From NCBI RefSeq assembly GCF_023734135.1, contig NZ_AP025730.1:372001-436000 (forward strand): DNA of 64,000 bases. The letters run 5' to 3'. This stretch comes from Sphaerotilus microaerophilus (GTDB taxonomy: Bacteria > Pseudomonadota > Gammaproteobacteria > Burkholderiales > Burkholderiaceae_C). A program made the position numbers and the translations under genes. Positions 14,809-22,287 of the stretch are shown piece by piece (positions within the stretch are counted from its first letter, which is position 1; the number at the start of each line of letters is the position of its first letter). The notes beneath the pieces were generated by a model, which was not told the origin of the DNA, made no database searches, and was given only the letters and a program-made list of their open reading frames with translations.

Positions 14809-17487
14809 ATGGACCAGCACTTCCTTTCTCCGTTGTTTTCGCCCCGCTCCATCGTCGTGTTCGCGGGCAACCCGGAGACGCCGGACGAGCGCGGCCTCCT
14901 GGCGCGCACCCTGGTGCGTGAGCTGACCGAGTCCGGCTTTGCCGGCGAGGTCACCTTCCTTGACGCCCAGATGACCGGCACGCTCAGCTCGCTGGCGCAC
15001 AGCCGGGCCGACCTGGCGGTGATCGCGCTGCCGCACGAGCAGATCGCCGCGGCGCTGGAGATCGCCGGGCGCATCCGCTGCCGGGCCGCGCTGGTGGTGT
15101 CCTCCGGCCTGCCCAGCGGCAACTGCGCCGAGCTGCAGACCATCGCGCGCCGCCACGGTGTGCACCTGCTGGGGCCCAACAGCCTGGGCTTCCAGCGCCC
15201 GCACCTCAAGCTCAACGCCAGCGTGGCCGGGCCACTGGCCGCACCGGGGCCGCTGGCACTGGTGTCGCAGTCGGGCGCGCTGACCTCGTCGATCCTGGAC
15301 TGGGCGCGCAACAACGGCGTGGGCTTCTCCGCCGTCGTCTCGCTCGGCCCCAACACCGCGGTGGACCTGCCGCAGGTGCTGGACTTCCTGGCCAACGACG
15401 CCTCCACGCACAGCATCCTGGTCTACATGGAGGGCATCCAGCACGCGCGCCGCTTCATGAGCGCGATGCGGGCGGCCGCCTACGTCAAGCCGGTGGTGGT
15501 GATGAAGGCGGGCCGCAAGCCGGCCGGCAGCACCGCGGCGCTGACGCACTCGGCGTCGATCGTCGGCTCGGACGATGTCTTCGAGGCCGCGCTGCGCCGC
15601 GCCGGCGTGGTGCGGGTGCGGCAGTTCGTGCAGCTGTTCTCCGCGGCCAAGTGCCTGGCCTCGCGCTACCGGCCGGTGGGGCGGCGCCTGGCGATCGTCA
15701 CCAACGGCGGCGGCCCCGGCGTGCTGGCGGCCGACTGGGCCAACGAGATCGGCCTGCACGTGGCCACGCTGACGGATGCGACCAAGAACACGCTGGTGAG
15801 CCAGCTCGGCCCGCAGGCCTCGGTGGGCCAGGTGATCGACCTGGGCGAAGAGGCCACCTCGGCGCAGTACTGCGCCGCACTCAAGGCCTGCGCGCGCGAC
15901 AGCGGCGCCGACGGCGTGCTGGCGATCTACTCGCCCAAGCCCGAGACCGATGCGGACGAAGTGGCCAAGGGCGTGCTCGACGCCTTCAACACCACCGGCA
16001 AGCCGGTGCTGGCCTGCTGGATGGGCGACGACCGTGTCAAGGGGGCGCGCGAGACGCTCAACGCCAAGTCCATCCCCAGCTTCCGCACGCCGGAAGCGGC
16101 GGTGGATGCCTTCCACAACATCGCCACCTTCTATCAGAACCAGCAGCTGCTGCAGCAGACGCCGCCGCCGATGTCGCACCTGCCCAAGCCGGACGTCGAA
16201 GGGGCGCGGCTGCTGATCGAGGCGGTGCTGGCCGAGCGCCGCAAGGTGCTGACCGAGATGGAGTCGAAGGCGCTGCTCGCGGCCTTCCACATCCCGGTGA
16301 CGCGCACCATGCTGGCGCGCAGCGCCGGCGAGGCCATGCTGATCGCCAGCCAGCTGGGCTACCCGGTGGCGCTGAAGATCGACTCGCCCGACATCAGCCA
16401 CAAGAGCGACGTGCAGGGCGTGGTGCTCAACGTGGCCAGCGCCGCGCAGGTGCGCGACACCTACAACGACATGCGTGCGGCGGTGGGCCGTGCCATGCCG
16501 AGTGCGCGCATCAACGGCGTGACGATCCAGCCCATGAGCGGCAAGCGCCGCGGGCGCGAGATCTACATCGGCCTGACCACCGACCAGCCCTTCGGCCCGG
16601 TGATCACCTTCGGCGCCGGCGGCACGATGATCGAGCTGATCGCCGACCGGGCGATGGAGCTGCCGCCGTTGAACCAGTTCCTGGCGCACCGGCTGATCGA
16701 GCGCTCGCGCGTGGCCGAGTTGCTGGGCGAGTGGCGCGGCGCGGCGGCGGCGGACTTCGACGCCGTCGAGCACATCCTGCTGCGCGTCTCGGAGATGGTC
16801 TGCGAGCTGCCGCAGCTGCGCGAGATGGACATCAACCCCATCATCGTCGACGAGACCGGCGCGGTGGCGGTGGATGCGCGCATCGTGGTCGAGCACGCCG
16901 GCCCGGCCGCGCGCGACTACAACCACCTCTCGATCTTGCCCTACCCCACCCGCCACGAGAGCGAGTGGCCGATGAAGGGCGGCGGCCTCTACACCATCCG
17001 CCCGGTGCGCCCGGACGATGCCGACATGCTGCAGGCCTTCGTGAAGAGCCTGTCGCAGGAGAGCCGCTACTTCCGCTTTGCCAGCGCGATGACCGAGCTG
17101 CCCCCGCGCATGCTGGCGCGCTACACGCTGATCGACTATGACCGCGAAATGGCGCTGGCGGCCGTGCACGTGGACCGCACGCCCGATGGCGAGGGCGGCT
17201 TCATCGAGACCGAGCAGATCATCGGCGTGTCGCGCTACATCACCAACCCGGACCAGACCACCTGCGAGTTCTCGCTGGTCGTCTCCGACCACTACAAGGG
17301 CCAGGGCCTGGGTTCGCGGCTGATGCACGCGATCATGGAGTTCGCCCGCAGCAAGGGCCTGGCGCAGATCGAGGGCCTGGTGCTGGCCAACAACGACAAC
17401 ATGCTGCGCCTGATGCGCAGCCTGGGCTTCTCGGTGGGCAGTTTCACCGAGGACCCGGACTTCAAGCTCTGCGTCAAGGCACTTTGA
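14809..17487 (+). CDS. Acetate-CoA ligase-like / GNAT acetyltransferase fusion (Pat-type)
   Basis: The 892-residue protein has a CoA-binding domain (about 1-130), a succinyl-CoA-ligase-like domain with the GALTSSILDWA and ALTHSASIVGSDDVFEAA segments, an ATP-grasp domain (about 480-700: VALKIDSPDISHKSDVQGV, INPIIVD), and a C-terminal GNAT domain (about 720-885: FSLVVSDHYKGQGLGSRLMHAI). This is the layout of YfiQ/Pat protein acetyltransferases, in which the ligase-like part is usually regulatory and the GNAT part acetylates lysines, for example in acetyl-CoA synthetase. Start ATG 14809 (MDQHFLSPLFSPRS) matches the family; an ATG 12 codons earlier is possible. Confidence 0.88.
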   Translation: MDQHFLSPLFSPRSIVVFAGNPETPDERGLLARTLVRELTESGFAGEVTFLDAQMTGTLSSLAHSRADLAVIALPHEQIAAALEIAGRIRCRAALVVSSGLPSGNCAELQTIARRHGVHLLGPNSLGFQRPHLKLNASVAGPLAAPGPLALVSQSGALTSSILDWARNNGVGFSAVVSLGPNTAVDLPQVLDFLANDASTHSILVYMEGIQHARRFMSAMRAAAYVKPVVVMKAGRKPAGSTAALTHSASIVGSDDVFEAALRRAGVVRVRQFVQLFSAAKCLASRYRPVGRRLAIVTNGGGPGVLAADWANEIGLHVATLTDATKNTLVSQLGPQASVGQVIDLGEEATSAQYCAALKACARDSGADGVLAIYSPKPETDADEVAKGVLDAFNTTGKPVLACWMGDDRVKGARETLNAKSIPSFRTPEAAVDAFHNIATFYQNQQLLQQTPPPMSHLPKPDVEGARLLIEAVLAERRKVLTEMESKALLAAFHIPVTRTMLARSAGEAMLIASQLGYPVALKIDSPDISHKSDVQGVVLNVASAAQVRDTYNDMRAAVGRAMPSARINGVTIQPMSGKRRGREIYIGLTTDQPFGPVITFGAGGTMIELIADRAMELPPLNQFLAHRLIERSRVAELLGEWRGAAAADFDAVEHILLRVSEMVCELPQLREMDINPIIVDETGAVAVDARIVVEHAGPAARDYNHLSILPYPTRHESEWPMKGGGLYTIRPVRPDDADMLQAFVKSLSQESRYFRFASAMTELPPRMLARYTLIDYDREMALAAVHVDRTPDGEGGFIETEQIIGVSRYITNPDQTTCEFSLVVSDHYKGQGLGSRLMHAIMEFARSKGLAQIEGLVLANNDNMLRLMRSLGFSVGSFTEDPDFKLCVKAL

Positions 17488-17509
17488 GCCCCGCGGCCGC
17501 GGATGGGCG

Positions 17510-18847
17510 TCAGCCCAGCCAGCCGGCCAGCGCGGCCAGCCCGGCACCGAGTGCAGCGGCCAGCGTCGCCAGGGCGTAGCCCAGGGCCACGCGCCGGCCC
17601 AGCGCGGCGCCGCCGCTCACCCAGGCGATGCCGGCCTTGCTGACCTGGTTGGAGGCGGCCGCCAGCAGCGTGGCTGCCACCGCCGCGCCCATGGCCAGGT
17701 TGCCGCCGGCCTGCATGCGCGCCAGCGTGATCAGGATCGCATCGACGTCCGCCACGCCGGAGGCCAGCGCCAGCCCGTACAGGCCGGTGGTGCCGAAGAG
17801 CTCGTGCGCGGCGCGGCCGAGCACCGCCATCGCGCCGAGGAAGGCGGCAAAGCCCAGCGCGACGCTGAGGTCGAAGGGCTGCGGCTCGTTCTCCGCGCCA
17901 CCATCCGTCCCGGCAGGGGCCTCGTCGTGGACCGAGGTGCTGTGCCACAGCCCGCCAAGGCGGCGCCACTGCAGCAGCGCCAGCGCCAGCAGCGTGGCCC
18001 CGGCCGCCAGCAGCGGTGCAGCCAGCGCCCGGCCCAGCGCCGGCTGCAGCGAGACGGCGATCAGCGTCATGCGCAGGAACATCACGCCGCAGGCCGCCAG
18101 GATGCCGGCCGCCGCGGCCCGGCGCAGCGCTGGGTCCTGCCGTGCCTGGCGGGCCAGGGTCAGCGTGGCCGCGGTCGAGGAGGCCAGCCCGCCGAGCAGG
18201 CCGGTCCAGAGCAGGCCGCGCTGCGGGCCACTGGCGCGCATCGCCACGTGGCCGCCCAGCGACAGGCCGGACACCAGCACGACCGCCCACCACAGCCGGT
18301 AGGGGTTGAGCGCCTCGTAGGGGCCGTAGCCGCGGTCGGGCAGCAGCGGCAGGATGACCACCGAGAGCACGAGCATCTGCAGCGCCGCGCTCAGCTCGCG
18401 CTGCTCGATGCGGCGCAGCCAGCGGTGCAGGGTGGATTTCAGGTCCAGCAGCACCGCCACCACCACCGCCACGCCGGCTGCGAGCGCCGGGGAGCCCGAT
18501 GCCGCCAGCGCGCCGAGCACGAAGGTCAGCAGCGCGGCCACGGTCGTGGTGGCACTCAGCCGGCCACTGCTGCGCACCCAGGCGCTGTAGGAGACGACCG
18601 TCACCAGGGCCAGGGCCAGCAGCCCGGCCGCCAGCGGCCAGGCGCCGAAGGGGCCGCGCAGCTGCGCCGCCACGCCACCGAACAGGCCGATCAGCGCGAA
18701 GGTGCGCAGCCCCGCCACGCGGCTGCCCTCGGCCTGCTCGCGCTCGCGCCAGCCGCGCTCCAGGCCGATCACCAGGCCCACGGCCAGCGCCGCGGCCAAG
18801 CCGACCACGGCCGGGTCGATGGGCAGCGTGCTGCTGTCGAAGGGCAT
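17510..18847 (-). CDS. MgtC/SapB and DUF4010 domain integral membrane protein
   Basis: The 445-residue protein is almost entirely hydrophobic, with about 12 predicted membrane segments. An MgtC/SapB N-terminal part (AALAVGLVIGLERGWREREQAEGSRVAGLRTFALIG) is followed by a DUF4010 part with GLYGLALASGVADVDAI. The MgtC-like family is linked to magnesium and pH stress, but no function is established for this fused form. It runs convergently with the acetyltransferase gene, and its start is 2 codons from the stop of the upstream PPK2 gene, so the two are probably co-transcribed. Confidence 0.85.
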   Translation of the reverse strand: MPFDSSTLPIDPAVVGLAAALAVGLVIGLERGWREREQAEGSRVAGLRTFALIGLFGGVAAQLRGPFGAWPLAAGLLALALVTVVSYSAWVRSSGRLSATTTVAALLTFVLGALAASGSPALAAGVAVVVAVLLDLKSTLHRWLRRIEQRELSAALQMLVLSVVILPLLPDRGYGPYEALNPYRLWWAVVLVSGLSLGGHVAMRASGPQRGLLWTGLLGGLASSTAATLTLARQARQDPALRRAAAAGILAACGVMFLRMTLIAVSLQPALGRALAAPLLAAGATLLALALLQWRRLGGLWHSTSVHDEAPAGTDGGAENEPQPFDLSVALGFAAFLGAMAVLGRAAHELFGTTGLYGLALASGVADVDAILITLARMQAGGNLAMGAAVAATLLAAASNQVSKAGIAWVSGGAALGRRVALGYALATLAAALGAGLAALAGWLG

Positions 18848-18851
18848 CGCG

Positions 18852-19682
18852 TCAGTCCTTGCCGTGATCGGCGGCCCGCCACTTCAGCAGCGGAATCGGC
18901 CGCGGCGCCGCGGTGAACTTCTCCGTCAGCGGCGCGTGCTCCAGCGGCGGGAAGTCGAGTTTCTTCTCGGGCACCGGGTGGTCGGGCAGGCGGTCGAGCA
19001 GGTGGCGGATCAGCGTCAGCCGGCCCAGGCGCTGGTCATTGAAGTCCACCAGCGTCCAGGGAGCCTGGTCGCTGTGGGTGGCGTCGAGCATCGCGTCGCG
19101 CGCCTTGCCATAGGCGGCGTAGCGCTGGCGCGCCTGCAGGTCGATCTCGGAGAGCTTCCAGCGCTTGAGCGGGTCGTTCAGCCGCTCGGCAAAGCGCTCC
19201 TCCTGCTGCGCCTGGTCGACCGTCAGCCAGTACTTGAACAGCAGCAGGCCATCGTCGACCAGCAGCTTCTCGAACTTGGGCGTCTGGCGCAGGAAGGCCT
19301 GCACCTGGGCCTCGCCGGCCCAGCCCATCACCCGCTCGACGCCAGCGCGGTTGTACCAGCTGCGGTCGAAGATGACGATCTCGCCCGCCGCCGGCAGGTG
19401 CGGCACGTAGCGCTGGAAGTACCACTGCGCGGCTTCGCGCTCGCTGGGCTTGCCCAGGGCCACCACGCGGCACTGGCGCGGGTTGAGCGTCTCGGCGATG
19501 GCGTTGGCCACGCCGCCCTTGCCGGCGGTGTCGCGCCCTTCCAGCACGACCACCAGCCGCTGGCGGCTGTGGGCCAGCCAGCGGGCCATCTCGTTGAGTT
19601 CTAGCTGCATCGCGCCGAGCTGCTCGAAGTAGTCGCTCTTGCCGAGCTTGTCCGGGGTGGCGGAGCCGTTCTTCTTGGTCAT
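18852..19682 (-). CDS. ppk2: Polyphosphate kinase 2
   Basis: The 276-residue single-domain PPK2 uses polyphosphate to phosphorylate nucleoside di- or monophosphates (or the reverse). The Walker A-like loop is EGRDTAGKGG near residue 50, the Walker B-like DRSWYNRAGVERVMG near 118, and the lid region follows (YWLTVDQAQQEERFAERLNDPLKRWKLS). Length fits single-domain class I or III enzymes; I cannot settle the preferred nucleotide. The start at 19682 (MTKKNGSATPDKLGKSDY) fits the family. It is upstream of and 4 bases from the MgtC/DUF4010 gene. Confidence 0.92.
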   Translation of the reverse strand: MTKKNGSATPDKLGKSDYFEQLGAMQLELNEMARWLAHSRQRLVVVLEGRDTAGKGGVANAIAETLNPRQCRVVALGKPSEREAAQWYFQRYVPHLPAAGEIVIFDRSWYNRAGVERVMGWAGEAQVQAFLRQTPKFEKLLVDDGLLLFKYWLTVDQAQQEERFAERLNDPLKRWKLSEIDLQARQRYAAYGKARDAMLDATHSDQAPWTLVDFNDQRLGRLTLIRHLLDRLPDHPVPEKKLDFPPLEHAPLTEKFTAAPRPIPLLKWRAADHGKD

Positions 19683-19878
19683 GGCGGGCGGTGGATGGGG
19701 CAGATGGGGCGGGTGCCGATGCAGGGAGCTTGCGCCCGTCGCGCGGCGCTGGCAAGTCCCGCGGCCGGGCCGGCCAGCCTTGCAGGCACAGGGCGGTTTT
19801 GCGCGTTGCGGGCGATGTCCCTCCCCGGGGCCCGGGGAGCCGCAGCGGATCGGCCAGGGGGGCGCCGACAATGCCGCC

Positions 19879-21633
19879 ATGCAGCAGTCAGACAGGTTCA
19901 TGGGGGCGGGCGGCGCCCGGGGGGCACAAGGTGCACTAGGGGTTTGCTGCCGTTTCCTGGGGCGGCGTCGCTTCCTGGCGTTGCTGGGCGGGCTGTGGCT
20001 GGGCCTGGCCGGCCCGGCTTGCCAGGCCCAGCCCGCCAGCGCATCACCCTGGTTCGACGCCGGCCGCCCCTCGGCTCGCAGCCACGAGGCGCTGGCGCTG
20101 CTGGCCGATGCCCCCTCGCACGGGCTGCGTGCCGAGGACTACGGCCTGGCCGCGCTGCACGAGGCGGTGGCCCAGGCCGGGCGCCAGCCGGCCGATGCCG
20201 CCACGGCCGACGCGCTGGCCCGTGCCCTCGATGCAGCGCTGCGTGCCTACCTGGGGGACCTGCGCGAGGGCCGCGTCGACCCGCGCCAGCTGCACCACGA
20301 CTTCGAGCCCCCGCGGCGCGATCCGGCCGCCGACCCGGCCGTGCTGCTGCAGGCGGCCCTGGCCCGTGGCAGGCTCGCCGAGGCGGTGCGCGACGCCACC
20401 CCGCGCCTGCCGCAGTACGAGCAGCTGCGTGGCGCCCTGGCCCGCTACCGCAGCCTGGCTGGCCACCCCGCCTGGCAGCAGCCGCTGCCCAAGCTGCCAG
20501 CCGCCCAGCGGGGCCGTCCGCGCACCCTGGAGCCCGGCGGTGACTACGCCGGCCTGGCCCGTCTGGCCGAGCGGCTGATCGCGCTGGGTGATCTGGCGGC
20601 GGCGGATGCGGCCCCGTGGCTGGCGCCGGCTGCGCCATCAGGGGCGGCCTCGGCCGCCGTGTCTGCCCCGCCTCACGCGCGTTACGAGGGCGCGCTGCTT
20701 GCCGCGGTGCAGGCCTTCCAGACCCGCCACGGGCTGGGTGCCGACGGTCGCCTCGGCCGTGCCACGCTGGCGCAGTTGGAGGTGCCGCCCGCGGCGCGGG
20801 CCCGCCAGATCGAGCTGGCCCTGGAGCGCCTGCGCTGGACGCCCGCGCTGTACGGGCCGCGCATGATCGTGGTCAACGTGCCCGAGTTCGTGCTGCGCGC
20901 CTACGAGGTGGCGGCCGACGGGCGCATCGAGCTGCGCCTGGCGATGAAGGTGATCGTCGGCCAGGCGCTGCGCACGCAGACGCCGCTGCTTGACGAGGAG
21001 CTGCGCAGCATCGAGTTGAGCCCCTACTGGAACGTGCCGCCGTCCATCGCCCGGCAGGAGCTGGTGCCCGAGCTGCGCCGCTCGCCCGGCGTGTGGGCGC
21101 GCGAGGGCTACGAGTTCGTCGCGGCCGGCGCCGCCGTGGCCACCGCGCTGACGGAGGGCGGGCTCGATGCGGTGCTGGCCGGCCATGCGCGCATCCGCCA
21201 GCGGCCCGGTCCGCGCAATGCGCTGGGCACGATCAAGTTCGTGTTCCCCAACCGCGAGTCGGTCTACCTGCACGACACCTCGGCGCCGGGGCTGTTCGGC
21301 CGCGAGCGGCGCGATTTCAGCCACGGCTGCATCCGCATCGAGCAGCCGCTGGCCCTGGCGCGGCTGGTGCTGCGCGGCCAGCCCGAGGGCGACGAGGCCT
21401 GGCTGCGCGAGGCGCTGGCCGGCGGGCGCAACACCCATGTGCGCGTCGCCCAGCCCTGGCAGGTGCTGATCGCCTACGGCACCGCGCTGGTGAAGGAAGG
21501 CCGGGTGTTCTTCTTCGACGACATTTACGGGCATGATCGCGCGCTCGACGCGGCGCTGCAGCGCCCGCGCCTGGCATCGCCACGGGGCTCGGCCCCGGCG
21601 CCCGTCGTCTCCCCACCCGCCGCCCGACCATGA
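19879..21633 (+). CDS. L,D-transpeptidase (YcbB/LdtD-like) with peptidoglycan-binding domain
   Basis: The 584-residue exported protein has a signal-like N-terminus (FLALLGGLWLGLAGPACQAQ). A scaffold domain (about 40-240), a peptidoglycan-binding helical module (AVQAFQTRHGLGADGRLGRATLAQL, about 275-300) and a YkuD catalytic domain follow. The active-site motif is FSHGCIRIEQP, with the catalytic cysteine near residue 481 and an upstream histidine in YLHDTSAPGLF. YcbB-type enzymes make 3-3 crosslinks in the periplasm. The start ATG 19879 puts the signal segment within 45 residues. The stop overlaps the next gene's start (ATGA). Confidence 0.88.
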   Translation: MQQSDRFMGAGGARGAQGALGVCCRFLGRRRFLALLGGLWLGLAGPACQAQPASASPWFDAGRPSARSHEALALLADAPSHGLRAEDYGLAALHEAVAQAGRQPADAATADALARALDAALRAYLGDLREGRVDPRQLHHDFEPPRRDPAADPAVLLQAALARGRLAEAVRDATPRLPQYEQLRGALARYRSLAGHPAWQQPLPKLPAAQRGRPRTLEPGGDYAGLARLAERLIALGDLAAADAAPWLAPAAPSGAASAAVSAPPHARYEGALLAAVQAFQTRHGLGADGRLGRATLAQLEVPPAARARQIELALERLRWTPALYGPRMIVVNVPEFVLRAYEVAADGRIELRLAMKVIVGQALRTQTPLLDEELRSIELSPYWNVPPSIARQELVPELRRSPGVWAREGYEFVAAGAAVATALTEGGLDAVLAGHARIRQRPGPRNALGTIKFVFPNRESVYLHDTSAPGLFGRERRDFSHGCIRIEQPLALARLVLRGQPEGDEAWLREALAGGRNTHVRVAQPWQVLIAYGTALVKEGRVFFFDDIYGHDRALDAALQRPRLASPRGSAPAPVVSPPAARP

Positions 21634-22220
21634 AGTACCCGTTCCGGCCGCCCTGCTCCAGCCCCTGCCCCTCCCCGCGCCGCCAGTTCTTCCATCGCGC
21701 GCTGCGCCACGGTGCCGGCCTGGCCGGTGCGGCCACGCTCGCGGCGCTGGCGCCCCGGGCCTGGGCCAACGTGCCGCAGGCGCGCTCGCTGGCGCTGGCC
21801 CACACGCACACGGGCGAGCGCGTCGAACTGGTCTACGCCGTGGGTGAGCGCTACCTGGACGAGGCGCTGGGGCAGCTGGACCACTTCCTGCGCGACCACT
21901 ACAGCGGCGAGGTCGGCCGCATCGACCCGGGCGTGTTCGACCAGCTCCACCGCGTGCAGCAGCGCCTGGGCGGCCAGGCCTTCGAGATCATCTCCGGCTA
22001 CCGCGGTGCGCGCACCAACGCCCACCTGCAGGCCACCCGCGGCGGCGGTGTGGCCACCCGCAGCCTGCACCTGGAAGGCCGCGCGCTCGACATCCGCCTG
22101 CAGGGCGTGGCGCTGGCCGACCTGCGCGACGCCGCGCTGGAGCTGCGCGCCGGTGGGGTGGGCTACTACCCGGGTGAGCGCTTCGTGCACCTCGACACCG
22201 GGCGCGTGCGGCGCTGGTGA
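21630..22220 (+). CDS. DUF882 / MepK-like murein endopeptidase, exported
   Basis: The 196-residue protein has a twin-arginine-like or Sec leader (SPRRQFFHRALRHGAGLAGAATLAAL, then APRAWA) and a DUF882/peptidase M15-like domain. The zinc-ligand pattern is SGYRGARTN, then RSLHLEGRALDIRL and a final HLDTG. E. coli MepK of this family cleaves 3-3 mDap-mDap crosslinks, which are exactly what L,D-transpeptidases make. It is translationally coupled to the L,D-transpeptidase gene (ATGA), so maker and breaker of the same bond share one message. This pairing is a strong functional hint. Confidence 0.87.
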   Translation: MKYPFRPPCSSPCPSPRRQFFHRALRHGAGLAGAATLAALAPRAWANVPQARSLALAHTHTGERVELVYAVGERYLDEALGQLDHFLRDHYSGEVGRIDPGVFDQLHRVQQRLGGQAFEIISGYRGARTNAHLQATRGGGVATRSLHLEGRALDIRLQGVALADLRDAALELRAGGVGYYPGERFVHLDTGRVRRW

Positions 22221-22287
22221 GTGCACCCGCTGGCGCGGCTCAGTGCGCCGCCGCCGGGCGGGGCCTTGGGCGTGCGCCGTGGTGTTT

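Noticed and set aside
14737..17547. 936-codon open frame on the minus strand opposite the acetyltransferase gene, and many similar long antisense frames
   Set aside because: These are GC-skewed shadows of the real genes. They have Arg/His/Gln-rich composition and no family similarity.
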